Origin: Distichodus sexfasciatus
Taxonomy: Eukaryota > Chordata > Actinopteri > Characiformes > Distichodontidae
Assembly: GCA_032718565.1 (NCBI GenBank)
Contig: JAVGVS010000452.1
Location: forward strand, 242,876-306,875
Reading direction: 5' to 3'
DNA length: 64,000 nucleotides
Shown here piece after piece: positions 39,139 through 52,449 of this stretch. Positions within the stretch are counted from its first letter, which is position 1. Each line of letters opens with the position of its first letter. The position numbers and the translations under genes were made by a program. Under the pieces are notes generated by a model, which saw only the letters and a list, made by a program, of their open reading frames with translations, searched no databases and was not told the origin of the DNA.

Positions 39139-42100
39139 CTTGGACTGAACAACATAGTTGAACATTTTCAGAAGAAGGTTTTTTGTAATTTCATATACTT
39201 GAGTTCTTGCTGGTAAATAACCAGCTTGATTATCTCTGATAAAACTAGGTGTATAGTCCATTAAGTTTGAATAAATGTTGCTAGTGTTCTACCAATTAAA
39301 GAAATTGTAAAACTTAAATTGAATAGTTTGTAAATATGAGTTACAGTTGACATGTCTTATATCATAGGACATACCCGAAAAGGTACTTGGACAGTTGGAG
39401 CTCATTAAAACCAATTTTGCATTTAGAACACCTTATCTTGATGCACAGGAGAACTTGTACGTGTTCATTCAGATGTAACATTTTGCCTCATAAATCTAGT
39501 TGGATCTATATAAGGTTGTTGACCAAATTGTGTAACGTTAAAGTTAAGTTTTAGATTGAATTACCTTTGAGAATGTGTTCAAGCTATGTGTTTGTAATTA
39601 GGTTTCCTTAATGAGTGACTTAAGTAAACCACTTAGTCAAGGCAGAAGAAGTTAAAGAATTATAGCAATAGAAGTGAAAAATATTGATTTGATCAGATTT
39701 GCCAAATCATTGGTTGTCTTTGCATTCAAAAGATGAGGTTGAAGCTACCTCTGCAGGAGATCCTAGTGTGACTTATGGGCTACATGGGCCTTGACTGCAC
39801 TGGCCACAGCTGGCACTTATGCGTAGAAATGTTTGGCCATGCCTTAGCATGTGGCCTATTAATGCCCTCTATAGAGTTTTAAATCATGTATGTGTAGATC
39901 CTACATAGAAAGAGGATCCATGAGAATTTTTTAACAGATGTTTATATATGGGCATACATTTGTGAAAATGCACTATATGTAAGTTATGTTCTAAACATTG
40001 GTGATTTCTATGTTCTTGAAAAAAAGATGCATATACTAAATTACATTTAGTATGCTGTTAATTTGTGTCTTTATAAAAGTGATCTAAATATAATGAGGAC
40101 AATAGTCATAAAAGTAAATCGAGAGATCGGCAACAAGTCGTCCCTCTGTATGTAAAGACGTCAACGGACAGATATACTGATAAGTGAATAGACATTTCAA
40201 ATTTAGTATTGCACTTACAATGTTTTGTAACATGTACAATGGTTGCAATTTTTTCTATCTGTCAATTAAATAATTAGTAATAATTCTGAAGATTCTGAAT
40301 TAACATTTAGACGATAACTCTTAACATACAAGCCAAATGAACTTTATATTATATATTTTTAGAACACATTCGAATCTGAGGAGTTTTCGATTAGTTTAAT
40401 TGCCAATTTAGCAACATATCATTTTTAATTTCTGAAGAAATCTCATAATTTCTTAATAAGTTATTCAGATATAAACTCGGAATGGGGGAAAGAAATAAAA
40501 ACATCAAATAACATATTCATGAGAAATTGTTGCTGATACAAATACAACGACATAGAAGTGACTGCCCATAAAATTATAGTTCTATAATATAAAATAGTTA
40601 ATATATTGCATTATTTGAAATGTAAATGGTGTCCTTTAAGTTTGGAAAATAATCAAGAAAACCTGTATCAACCTGAACGAACCTGTCAAATAATTTGACA
40701 CTATACGTGATTCAGTGGTCATGTGTACTGTATCACATTGGACGTCGCCATTTAAAAACAACCACTGGTGATTTGTAGAAACTATCTTTCCCAAGAACTG
40801 AACCTAAATAGTATTGATCTCTTTTCCTTTCCGCACCAGACGCGTTCGTTTTAGTGTCTGGCAGTAAAACTTTACAGCAATTGGGTGTTGGGTTGTCATG
40901 ACTACAGTTAGCCTATGAGTTTGGCCAAAGATCGTCTCGCCATCTGGGTGGGACCCACTATTCTGTTTGTGATTAAAAACGGCTATGGTAGGAATGCAAG
41001 AACAAAGCACTGTTTTTTGTTCGTCTTATTTCTATAAAATGTGCTTCAAGTATTGTCAGATTCTGCGGCTGTTACACATTTAGACTACATTGACCAAGGA
41101 TGGCTCAAGGATGTCAACGTCAAAGTTTACTTCAGGTTGCTAGACTCGAAGATCGAGGCCTGGACACGTCTGGTCACGTCGTTGTTATGGCGGGCGTGGA
41201 CATATAAGGAATGGTGGATTATTCGGACTGTGGTCGGCTTCACTCTGCAGCAAATACATTAAGAATGTAAGTCTATTTTATGGCATGTTTCTATTTTACG
41301 TTATGTTACATTAGGGTACTATCTCCATTTTAATTTAGAACGTATTTAAATATTCATTACAAGAATTGCTAATGTTCTAACACGCTATATCGGTTTAGTT
41401 ACATACTGTGCCTCACTGAAGTAATGATTTTTCATAATTGTTAATAAATGCAACATCTTGCAAAAATAAACACAAAAAGTCAAATAAACAAAAAGCATGA
41501 TGGGTAATGAAGCTCGTCTATGCTGAAAGGCCTTCACCAGCTGAAATAATTAATATCTGAATAACATGCCATCAATAACTTTGAATTTCTGATAAATAAA
41601 AGTAGATGAGTAATTTGTACTTATGGGAATAAATAATTTGTATAGTAATTTAACGTGGAATTGACTTTTCCGATTAAATTAAAAGAGGGGGCCCTTTGGC
41701 GTATTAATGTGTTCTCCATAGAAAATATTTTTTGCTGTAATTATTTTCAGTCACATATTGAAAACTCTAGATTTTAGCAATTAAAATATTTATTTATTTT
41801 TAAAAAATAACCGTAATCTAGATTGATAATATACTTCACTCAATTACGATTTATATGGGTGCAAAATTAGCGGTATAACTTAGACAAAGGACGAATGAGT
41901 CCGGATCTTCCATTTAAACACATTCCCTTTTATTTCGAATCAAATCCATGTTGCACCTTTCATGAGTACACAAACACGACATTTTGAATTAGACGATTCT
42001 AAATATCGTCAGGAATGCGATGCTGATAAGTATATTGACTATAGATTTTTATTTGGTCAGTGCCGAGTTATGGGTGGAAATCCTTTATGTATGGCCGTAG

Positions 42101-42989
42101 AACCAGTTATTTTATGTTACTTTTGATAGAGGGTGGATACATCCTCTTAAAACTGAACAACGATTTTGAATTTGTTGTAGATTCTCTCTGAAAGTTAACA
42201 AGAGCCATACACTGTTTTAGAAAACTAAATAAATGCTGTTAGTGAGACTAAAGGGAAAAAATGCTACTACTACTAATTTTAACTATAAATTGTACAGCGA
42301 ATTGTATTGTTGCGTCTAGAATACTTCTCGATGGCATTGTATGTACAATATACTGTTTTCAGGAACAAATATAAAATCCTAAAGTAAATCTAAATACAGA
42401 TCGCAATCCACTATCAATCCAATGTTGCCAAAACCTAATAACCACAACGTTTTTCGAAAGATTTGCTTAGCTACTGTTGCAAACATTCATCATTAGGGTG
42501 AATTTTTAGGGTGAATCATTAGAGAGAACTTTTAAAGAATATTTTTAAGTATTTTAACTGTGTAAAAGTCTATAAGAGTCCAGTGTGATTTGGTCAAGCA
42601 CTTGAAGTAAGCTGTTCTGCAAGGGGAGGGGCTTGCCCGTGAACCACAGTCGCTATTGGAATCTTTGCCAGGCGAAGCTTGTTAGCGTCTAGCTGGCTCA
42701 AAAACTGTGCTTTCGTATTTACTGAGATTTCGTATTTAGGAACATACATCAGATATCCTAACGTCATGTGTTAACTTAAATGTCCGCTATTTGCGCCGAG
42801 TGGATTTTTGTAGACTATGAGCCATTTCTTTAGGTCCAAAAAGATATTGGAGCGTAGTACAATAGCACAACAGCAGTAGTGCGGACTGTCATTTGCAGAA
42901 TTAGTTAGACGTCACTTCAGACAACAAATCAGCATCATTAGTCACAAAGTACAGAAAGCTGTTTTTCCACGACATCATGGAGGTGGGAA

Positions 42990-43330
42990 TTGGGGAGTTT
43001 CGTACTTGAGTCATGCTCGGACTCCACAGATCGACTCGTGTACCATTACCACACTAGGTGGAAAACCTCAGATTCTTTTCTTCATGACCGAAAGGTAACG
43101 GATGCTGGTTCTACTGTGGGATATGTGCATTCAGAAGCTTCGTACAACTCCGGACACGAAGTCTCCACAACGCATACTATTGCTGACGCTTCGCCATCTC
43201 ACTCCCAACAGTTGTACAGTCTTGTGCACAGGCCTCCCTGCTCCAAATCCCATAGCAAATCTACTTTCCGAATTTTTCACTGGACTGCACAGGCTGGCCA
43301 AGCCAAAGAAGGGACATCAATAAAAACGCA
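42990..43330 (+). pseudogene. Possible hoxb10 exon 1 relic
   Basis: It lies 0.9 kb upstream of the clear group 10 homeobox relic, about where exon 1 should be. Short matches to Hox10 exon 1 motifs appear in the right order but in different frames. SFVLES (near 42996) resembles SFLVDS. CAF (near 43126), followed by DTKSPQ (near 43153), resembles CSF and DSDKCPK. LTPNSCTV (near 43192) resembles the conserved Ser-Cys motif. One frame stays open for 136 codons, but its protein as a whole resembles nothing. Each match is weak alone; the order and spacing make it plausible. It could be chance. Confidence 0.3.
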
Positions 43331-44054
43331 ACGTTACTTATCAGTCAGAGCAATGCAGACATCATACAGCCTTCATTTTATAACCAGGTGCACTTTTTAA
43401 ACCCTTTCAGAAGATAAAACATAAGATAATTAAACACGAGGTGGGTAATGGCAAGTTTATAATAACACTGTATAGAACGGGTCTTACTGATTTCAACAAA
43501 TTTTTCTCTTTTTATATTTGCGAAAGCTGTTAAACAGTCGAGGGAAAGCACAAAGCAGTTGTATTTAGGCTTATTTATTGCACGCAATCACCCCAGACAG
43601 ACTAAATTGCCTTTTTACAGCGGAAGGCTCCATTGTCAACTGAAAGTCTAGTGGACCAGGTGTGTTATTGCTGTAGGGCATGTGAAAATAGGAAAGAGGC
43701 TATAACCAACACAAAGGGCTAAAAGATTGTGACTAATTCCATTTTATATATTTACATTTAGAATGACTTTAACACAAATTTAAAAAGGAGATACTAGAAA
43801 TAGATTTAATTTGTAAAAAAAAAAAACATTTTTCTATTCTAATATATTCTATAATCATGTCCGGTGCTACATTTTTGCCTGCAGTAAAAATTAAGTAGGT
43901 ACTTTTATTTATTTATTTGCTATTGTAAATGAAACACGTTCAGGAAAAAAATCTGTCAAGTAAAGCATTTGTAATTTGATAAAATGAAGACATTTAAATA
44001 CATTAAAAACTTTTATTTGCTTTTTGTTTCACAAATTGACTTCCAAATCTATCT

Positions 44055-44170
<116 letters not shown>

Positions 44171-44213
44171 ATCCTTTTATTCTCAATACAAACATTTTTT
44201 CCTTTCGTTTCAG

Positions 44214-44448
44214 ATGAGGATCTGAACACTACAAGCGACTGAATGTCTGCAAAGTTATACAGAGGCGAGGTCCATAAACAAGACACCAAATCCTGGAACT
44301 AGACAATGAATTCTTCTTTAATGTGTACCTGACTCAAGAGCGCCGCCTTGAGATAAGCCGCAGCGTCAAGATTACGCACCGCCGAGTTGAAATTTTGTTT
44401 CTGAATCGCAAAATACAGCTCACAATCGAGAAAAGACAAAGCCAGTGA
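44214..44448 (+). pseudogene. hoxb10a: Decayed hoxb10 homeobox exon
   Basis: Relic of the homeobox exon of a paralogue-group-10 Hox gene. It starts after an intact acceptor (CCTTTCGTTTCAG) in the usual Hox phase and reads DEDLNTTSD, then TGA at 44240-44242 where Hox10 has the Trp of NWLTAK, then MSAK. A net 4-base deletion near 44264-44283 shifts the frame. From 44284 it reads HQILELDNEFFFNVYLTQ, ERRLEISRSV, then VEILFLNRK, and stops at 44446. ERRLEISRSV is diagnostic for group 10; about 30 of 46 residues agree with Hox10. In the recognition helix, Trp48 and Gln50 are both Leu and Arg53 is Lys; Asn51 remains. Position between hoxb13 and mir-196/hoxb9 is exactly that of hoxb10. Stop, frameshift and lost contacts make it non-functional as a Hox protein. 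Confidence 0.9.
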
Positions 44449-45659
44449 TTTCCCAGTATAGACTTTGATGAAATTATTATGCTTTCAGACATTTTGGCGT
44501 TGCAATGCAGCCACATTTGCCTCTAGGGATCCTGCGGACACTTGTTGGATCTTGTTGGGAGACAATTGTGATGCAGATATATCACACGGTGAAAGCATTC
44601 AAAATTCTTAAATATTAGAGACTGGCTCATTCTGCTTAATAGACCCATCTGCACTTTATTGGTTCCAATAGAAGTATTTCCCTTTTCCCCTTTGCAAGTC
44701 AATTGTTTACAATGTGTGATTTTAGTATGTGTCGAAATTAACATAGATGTTTTAATTAAGTATTATATGAACAAATAAACTGATTTTATCGAAGAATTTT
44801 CTTATTACAGTTTCCAAACTATTGTGTTTTAAGCATTTTTTATTCACTTTCTAAATAGTTATTGGATTTTTTTCTCGCACAATTTGAAGTGTTTTGTGTT
44901 ATTAAGCAAATGTTTTACTTCTTGTCACATGCATGTAGACTGTGGGCACTAAATGTTGCATGTGGCCCAATCATAGCAAGTCTTTGAAGTGATGCCAGAG
45001 GCTATTCAATTTGCAAATTATAATGTTTAACATTATAACATAATGGCTAGCGTGTTTAGCCTACACCTTTGACATTAAACAGTCAGAAGAATAATAGAAA
45101 AAAAGAAGCTGTATATTTAGACAATATGAAAACCCAACGGGATAACATTTGATTCACCAGACATTTTCTTTAAATCTATAATTAATGAAATATTTGATAT
45201 GTAGTTGTGTATCACATCATTTTTTTTCACTTTCTGGAAACTTTCAAACTCTCTGTTACGATCTGGAAAATAACACTGTCCGAAGTTCAAAAGTCAAGTT
45301 GCAAACAAGTTAATACGAGTAATAATGCTGTTACTACACTTCATTATACTTGTTTGATTTTCTTGTTAAAGGTATGGTAAATTACGGGATAGTAGAAGAT
45401 TCATTTTACCCGGACATTGAAGGAAATGAGCATGCTATTTTTCGAGAAATACGCGAAACGTCACAGTTATTTAAAAGTTATTGTTCTGGTACTTGACAGT
45501 CGTTGTACTAGCAGTGTAAGAGTGTTCGGTCTTTTTGAAACAAAGTTGAAATATATCTCTATTATCGTGTGTATTTTCATTTTTCCATGCTGAGGAACTC
45601 ACGCTAAAATGTTTGAGGTTTAAGAAATAATCCGGAACATATGCGGATTGTACGCACAA

Positions 45660-45830
45660 AATACAGCTGCGGCCCTTTTGTGTGAGCAGAGAACGGCCTC
45701 GTCTGTGCTCTTGGAAAGCGCTGCGTTTAGAGCTCACAGTTCACAACGTCACTAGCCGTACAGGACCCCCTTTTTTAACGGGGGCAATCGAGTCGCCTTT
45801 TATTACCAAGCCGAGGCGTAGAAGTCAAAA
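45660..45830. promoter_or_regulatory. Candidate control element upstream of mir-196
   Basis: GC-richer block 300-470 bp upstream of the mir-196 hairpin. It has a CCCCC...GGGGG inverted repeat around 45766-45785, followed by CAATCG and TTTTATTAC (Cdx/posterior Hox-type TTTAT core). Frames open on both strands have no resemblance to known proteins. It is a possible pri-mir-196 promoter or enhancer, by inference. Confidence 0.25.
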
Positions 45831-46120
45831 GACCGGATGTGTTTGTGAACTTAAATTACTTTATAACGGATAACTATTTTAAGCTAACTGTTTCAGCTTT
45901 GTGGAATTCGCGTCACAAATAGGGTGTGAAAAAAAGCTCTTTTGTCCTTCATCGATTTTTCGATGCAGTTTCACTATGAATTTTTGCGCTAATAACAAGA
46001 TTCCCTGCATTGGTCCAACAAAGTCTTACTGAAATCTGAGTTGGCATTCCAGCTCCATATTTCTCCATGCCTCCTGGCGTGCGTCCAGAGTTGTGCCTTT
46101 GAACGCGGATAAGGTCAAGC

Positions 46121-46203
46121 TGGTGTGTGATTTAGGTAGTTTCACGTTGTTGGGCTGAACGTTTAATAACGCAGGAACCTGAAACTGCCTGAATTACTCC
46201 AGT
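46121..46203 (+). ncRNA. mir196a: mir-196 precursor hairpin, variant at mature position 13
   Basis: The mature 5p arm is 46133-46154: TAGGTAGTTTCA, then C13, then GTTGTTGGG. It matches miR-196a except for C in place of U at position 13. A fourteen-pair continuous stem forms between 46131-46144 and 46180-46193 (with two G-U pairs), extended outward and with mismatches towards a loop near 46156-46170. Its position between groups 10 and 9 is the conserved home of mir-196. miR-196 represses posterior Hox mRNAs, best known for slicing HOXB8. The seed (AGGTAGT) is intact. Confidence 0.92.
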
Positions 46204-47087
46204 TGATACGCACCAACGAGAACTGCATCTACAGCAGAACTGTATCTACAACTTTTTCTCCAGTAAGGGTCTTAAGACAGCCTATGTTTCAAATGGAACC
46301 TTCTTGTGGAGCCGAGCAAGGTCTTTGGTTGACTGAGGCCAGCATCCCTGAGATCGACTGAAAGGCCTGAGATTAACAATATATTTTACGGTTCAGAGGG
46401 TAACACGTGCAAAATTTCACTTAAAATATATATTTTTTCATTTTTACCCAGACTTTTTAACCACTTTAACTTTCAACTGTTTTAATTGTGTTATATACCT
46501 TAATTTAATTGCAGTTATTTAATTGGTTGTGAATACACATTATATTAAATATATTTGACGCACAGTACAATATATGAATAGAAAACTTTATATGATAATG
46601 TGAACATTGATGTACAAACATTTTATTACATTTAATTACAAATTTAAATACATTATTTCCCAAGACATTGTTAAGGCCCACAATTCTGTCCTGCATCTAA
46701 AATTCATCAGTGTCTGCATGTTTGCGTGAACGCCAGTTTCTTGGTGAGCTAGAATAAGGTTAGGTTCTATATTAACATTCACACATACAACGCTCTTTTA
46801 CAAAAATATACTTGAAAAGGATTATTATGGTTCCAGACTCGATTTTCTCCCGTTTGCTTTTTTCCTCTCACTATGCGACTACAAAATAATGATTTTATGT
46901 GCAGAACTAACTGTATACCTAAAATGGGAGGGAATCACGAGTTTAAAAGCGTGTACGTCTTGACTTACCTGAATAATTATTCAGTTAAAATGACTAAATT
47001 TAAAAAGATGACCACCGTCGTTTAGGATTACATCTCGATGTAGGCTGAAGGCTGAGTGTATGTTATGTATAAATATAATTACTATTT

Positions 47088-47243
47088 ACTGTACATCTTG
47101 TAAGTACTTAGGCTTAAGTAGGCAAGTCCTTAAAATAGGATAATAGGATAATAGTCCTTAAAGTAGGATAATAGGTATAACCTATAATATAGGTATAACT
47201 TACCTATAGGTATAACTTATAATATTATAAGTAGGATAATAGG

Positions 47244-47282
<39 letters not shown>

Positions 47283-47332
47283 ACCACATATATAATTTTA
47301 ATTTAATGTACATCTTGTAAGTACTTAGGTAA
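47088..47332. repeat. Complex local repeat with (CTAT)n core
   Basis: A (CTAT)n run (about 47243-47283) is flanked by repeated GTAGGATAATAGGTAT-type units. Two copies of TGTACATCTTGTAAGTACTT occur, one on each side (near 47090 and 47308). Confidence 0.8.
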
Positions 47333-48160
47333 AAGATTTTAGATTGAGACGTGGTAAAGTTTGCCCCTTCAGATCGTTGACAGCTGATTAAACAAGCGTG
47401 GATATGATACTCAGCAAAAAACTTGGTTCATTATATATCTTGTTTCAAGAGAAGGCCGGCAAACACAAGAGATCCTCATGAGATACATGATATTCAGATC
47501 GGATTAAAACAGACCTATTACTGTTATGAGATCACGAAGATATTCACCTGCAAGGTGAAAACAAGTAATATATTATTAATATATTCGTATAACAAAACCT
47601 ATCAAGCAGACAGGGAAATTAAAAATACAACCACTCAAATTCAAGTATTTGTGAGAAATGTTGAAGAAAAACGTATTTAATTATCAAAAAGTTGAATAAA
47701 ATAGTCGATAAAACTAAAAACCACTATTTAAAAAACATTCCAAATGACTATATTTATTTATTTATTTAAATATGGACACTCAGCAGATATTACTCTTCGG
47801 AAAACAATAAACCTCAATACACAAACAGTGTTATTGTTATGTTTTTTTTTAAATTTACTTTTCTTAATACTCTAACGATATATATATTTGTGTATTCTGA
47901 GTTTAGAAATGGACAAAAATACTCAGTACTCAGTACCCAGTGCACTTTTCCTATCTTATGCCTGGAGTAGTTTACAAGAACATGAAAGAGAAAGAAATAA
48001 TTTAGATGTTATGTAATTTAACTAACATCTTAATGAAAGTCAAGAATGCTATGTTTATTAAGCATAGCGCCAAATAAGCCTACATAAGAATGAACAATGA
48101 AAGATGTATAATTGTTAATGATAACATAAAAATAGCACAATAGACAAAAAACAAACAAAC

Positions 48161-48163
<3 letters not shown>

Positions 48164-48192
<29 letters not shown>
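48164..48192. repeat. (CA)n microsatellite
   Basis: CA run flanked by AAAC-rich sequence. Confidence 0.9.
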
Positions 48193-48195
<3 letters not shown>

Positions 48196-49306
48196 CAAGC
48201 AAACAAACAAAAAACAAACCAGAGGAAATTAAATATTTGTCGAGAAAGTTAAAGTGTGCAGAAACCTATCAAATCCCTCACCACTTAAAATAATCCACTC
48301 GTTATCCTTTGATTAGCAGTGTGGTTTCTGGCTAAAATAATCATCAACTGGAAACAGTTGACCGTGGCTGCAGAAGTGCGAACATTAAATTGTTTATATG
48401 CTGGATGCCATTCAAAGCCAAAATATTGAACTTGTTAGGACGATTAATTCACAGATCTTGTTTTTAAAAAAACGTATATTCCTTTACAATTCCAATCCAA
48501 TAACAATCTCAAAATGTATTCATATTAATCTATAAACAGAGTAAGTCTAAATCGCACTTTCTTTTTCACTTCAACGCCAACATTGCATGCTACGGCAGAC
48601 TCGTTTACGGTCCTCACCACAGGCAGTATATCAGGTCTATAAAAATCAAAGCTGCCTGATGTAGTATTTTATTATAGTATTAAACGACCGAAAAGTTCAA
48701 GTAGTTTCTTCCATAAATACGAGGGGATTGTCGTTGGGTACTGTTTAACACAGTCGTTAAGAAAAATTACTGTTAATTTCCCAATAAAACTACGCATTGT
48801 CTCAACACCACTTAAGTCTTAAGACCAGACTTCAGTTAAAGAAACATATGCAAAGACTGTAAAATGCCTTAAAGCTCACAACAATCTCGTTAAAGATATG
48901 TTAAACTTTACGTATCATTTTGTATTCTAATAATCTTTTATAGATATATTAGTATATTCTCTGTATGCAAACGACAAATGCTGAAATTTTGTTGTATTAG
49001 TATAATAAAGCTGAAATAGTCGGAAATACAGCATTGATTAAAAAAAGGCAAAACGCTGTTCTTTTAATTTGCGTCGTATGTTTTTCCCATTGTTAAATCT
49101 TTGGATAAAATGTGGATTTTTCTCTTACTGATTGTAGATATCTAAAGATATATGGACACACTCCCATTTTGCATATTACATAAACAAGACAGTTTATTTA
49201 GAAGGGGAAATATGGATAGTGCAAGAGGAGGAGAGTTCCGCGAGGCCCCTTGGCGGATTGATTTACGCCCCATTGACTCTTTATCAGGCTCGCGGAAAAG
49301 GGCTGA

Positions 49307-49311
49307 CCAAT
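49307..49311 (+). promoter_or_regulatory. CCAAT box of hoxb9
   Basis: CCAAT in the context TGACCAATCAC, 149-153 bp upstream of the hoxb9 ATG, in a GC-richer promoter-like stretch. Confidence 0.4.
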
Positions 49312-49459
49312 CACTTCTCTCGAAGCGCGCAAGCTAGCAGCCCGGCTCTACTTTTTTGTTGGCGAACGAGTAGAGACAGCACGGTGGAGAAAGGGGACAG
49401 CCCAGTTATATGCTACATGTTTTCCCTTCAATGAACCGTAGGTTGTATAATGTCCGAGA

Positions 49460-50340
49460 ATGTCCATTTCTGGAACTCTAAGCAACTACTATGTCGACTC
49501 CATTATAAGTCATGAGGGGGAAGATCCGAGCGCGGCTCGATACACCAATGTACAGTACTCCAGTCCTAGGCAACCAGGAACAGGGGAGCATCCCGAATTC
49601 CCTTCGTGTAGTTTTCAGCCAAAGCCTTCTGTGTTTAGTTCATCATGGAGTCCTTTCAGTCCCCACGCGTCCAACGGCTTGCCGGCTGTCTACCATCCCT
49701 ATATTCCAACGCAGCCGGTGCCTTCGACAGACAGCCGCTACCTCCGCACATGGCTCGACTGCGCTCCGAGAGCCGAACCGCTTCCTGGCCAGAGCCAGGT
49801 CAAGATGGAGCCACTCCTGGGACACCTCGGTGAGCCCAGCAAACTCGGAGCACAACACGACTATGTTTTGGAGTCGTCCTCAGTAAGGGAGATGAATTCT
49901 GGCCCCTCCGGATTTGAAGACAGTAAGGACACTTGCGAAGGTAGCGAGGACAAAGAAGGACCAGATCAAAGTAAGTTATAAAACGAGGAAGTGAACAGTC
50001 TGTAAAGCTTTTAATGCTGTCATAAAACTCGAACAAAAGCAACTAAGACTACAGCCTCTCCTCCCGGGTGCTTATGTGGGAAGCAGCGTTCTCGAGCAAG
50101 TATTGGGAATGTTTCGGTAGGGTCATATGTATATAGGATTTCTCCAGCTTTCTGTTTATCTTATTTTACATTACTTACTGCACTATTCTTTTGCATGATT
50201 TTGTGCCACGCGTGATTAATATACAAATCTGTCGTCGAAGGCGTAATGGTTACTTCATTCCTTCTCATTCTCGATTTTCTGTGTGTGTGTATGTGTGTGT
50301 GTGGGTGTGTGTGTGTGCTTGTGTAAGACAGAGAGACAGG

Positions 50341-50395
<55 letters not shown>

Positions 50396-52410
50396 AGAGA
50401 TACCTTTTACTTTTTCGACAGGGCAACCGTTTTAAATGTAGATTTTCACCCTCATATAACAATTATTGATACAGACAAATGTCCATACTTTATTATAAGA
50501 ATCTTTTATTCAATATTGTAATTCCTAAGTAAATGGGCGCTGTCAGCTGATTTAAGGTTTCTAAAACATCAATGATTTCCACGTTATCTGTGAGAGAGAA
50601 CAGATTTGCTTCTTAACACTGGTATGGCATTTTGTTTGAATGCAATTCTTTAAGAATTTTATTCATTTTTTATACAGCCATTAGAACGTTAGTCTGAATG
50701 CTAATCATCGGGTTTGACCGTTCTGGCACCTTTCCGACGGGCCGTAAACAAGCACCATGTCGGCTAGGGGTAGTTGAAAGAATGAAAGCTCATCCAAAAG
50801 AAACCACAGAAGGCTGTAAGAGAGGATGGTTCTTCAAGAGAAATCCTTTTTTAAATTAATTTTCTTCTTTCGAAAGACGGAAAAGTCGAGAGAAATACGT
50901 AACCTCGTTTCAACTTGAGAACCCTAGCAGGCTAAAAATATACTGTAATCTTTAATCGATGAAGGTATGTGTCTTGAAAAACGGTTGTTTTCGATTTGGG
51001 CGGACTGACGTGGAATGAACATTGATTTTAATTCGTAAAGTAGGCACGATCAACAGAAACACTAATGGAGTGGTGCGCAACAGAAATCCCATTGTGCTGC
51101 CCTGGGCGGCGTTCCAGTATAAACTGTAGGAAAGAGCAATGAAGTTGGGAATTACATGCCTCACTTTGTGCTCGCGGCTGCCCATGAGAAAGAAGGAAAG
51201 TTATTGCCCCCCAAGTTTATTAAGTTACAAGACGAGTCAACATACCCATTAATTGTTGTATGTGGGCTCTTTGGGACACACCGTGCAAAAAGGTCTAGAT
51301 GAAATATGGGGCAATCAAAACGCAAGGAAGTGTAATAACATGTTCCATAATATGAAAACCCCATTTTCTACTAAAACAATACAATGGTATTGCCATGAGG
51401 CAATGTTATAAATGAGTCTGTAAACGTTGTGTGATGAATTCTCTAATATATATCTCATCATGCAGCCTCTTAAGGTTTATTGGCAGGGTGAAATGTCTCC
51501 TAAGTGAGACCGTAGTAGGCTGTTCACAACATCTATATGATTGACAAGCGCATGAATCATTCTTAACGGAGCAGAATCTTCCTGTTTGTGATTATAGATA
51601 GAATTGCACCACAATATTTAAGATTTCTGAGACAGTAGCCTGGAAGATATATATGGCAAGGGAACTTTGCTATAGGAGTTTCTAATAATCTAATGCATAT
51701 CGGTCCGTGGCTATGGCCCTCAGTGATGTGGAGTATTCATCCAAGTAGTTTGTCATTATAGGACTAACAACCACATTGTCTGTACAAAGAACGAATACTA
51801 ATCTCTTTGTAACAAAGCAAAACCCCGTCAAATCTCCAATTGACCTGCATGCATTTACAGACGTTATCAGTATGTAGCGTGTTGATCGCGGTCCCTGAAA
51901 ATAAGTTATTTGTATGATATTACGAAATGTCGATTCTTAATATGTCTCATACCAAAACAACAGTGGAAACATTTTTGAATTCCCATCTGCATTCCCGGCA
52001 AAGCCACCGAGGGAGAAGAAGTCTCGTTAGAGATACTCTTCCGTCATAATTCTCTCCACATTTCTCCCCTAAAAGGAGATAATATCATGTCACAAGCGAC
52101 CGCGATTCAGGGCGCATTCCAGTATGGTTGAGATGCTGTGGATTCAGGCGAGCGGTGTGGCAAATCCATAATTGGAACGTCGCGACAGAGATGAATTCTT
52201 ATTTCTTGTATGAAGTTGTATTCTGCGTTGACATTGCACAGACCTCATAGAGTCTTTAAGACTAACTAAAGGGACTGAAAGCCTGCTGTATCATTAATGC
52301 AATATGTGCAGAGATCATCTGTAAGTCATTAAGAATGATGACAGACGCAAAATGAAAAGAGAGAAAGGAACTACCAAAGCAAAATTAAATGTGTGTGTGC
52401 GTGTGTGTGT

Positions 52411-52449
<39 letters not shown>

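Larger units (their letters stand above)
30654..42989. other. Intergenic region from hoxb13 to the hoxb10 relic, no intact gene
   Basis: About 12 kb. It holds a poly(A) signal for hoxb13 (31052), microsatellites, a 145 bp direct duplication (35528 and 38994) and a CTCF-like motif (37201). GC-richer blocks near 33.4-33.7 kb and 41.05-41.25 kb have open frames but no recognisable protein; they may be regulatory. No hoxb12 or hoxb11 homeobox trace was seen, as expected for vertebrate HoxB clusters. Confidence 0.5.
44449..49306. other. Intergenic region from the hoxb10 relic to hoxb9
   Basis: About 4.9 kb holding the mir-196 hairpin at 46.1 kb, a tetranucleotide repeat near 47.25 kb and a CA tract near 48.17 kb. 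A GC-richer block at 45660-45830, just upstream of mir-196, is listed separately. No protein-coding gene was recognised. Confidence 0.5.

Noticed and set aside
41041..41262. 73-codon frame as a remnant of hoxb11 or hoxb12
   Set aside because: No homeodomain signature (no WFQNR-like core), and vertebrate HoxB clusters lack these groups.
42990..43400. 136-codon frame as an intact gene
   Set aside because: The protein as a whole matches nothing and begins at a non-ATG codon; better explained as relic or chance.
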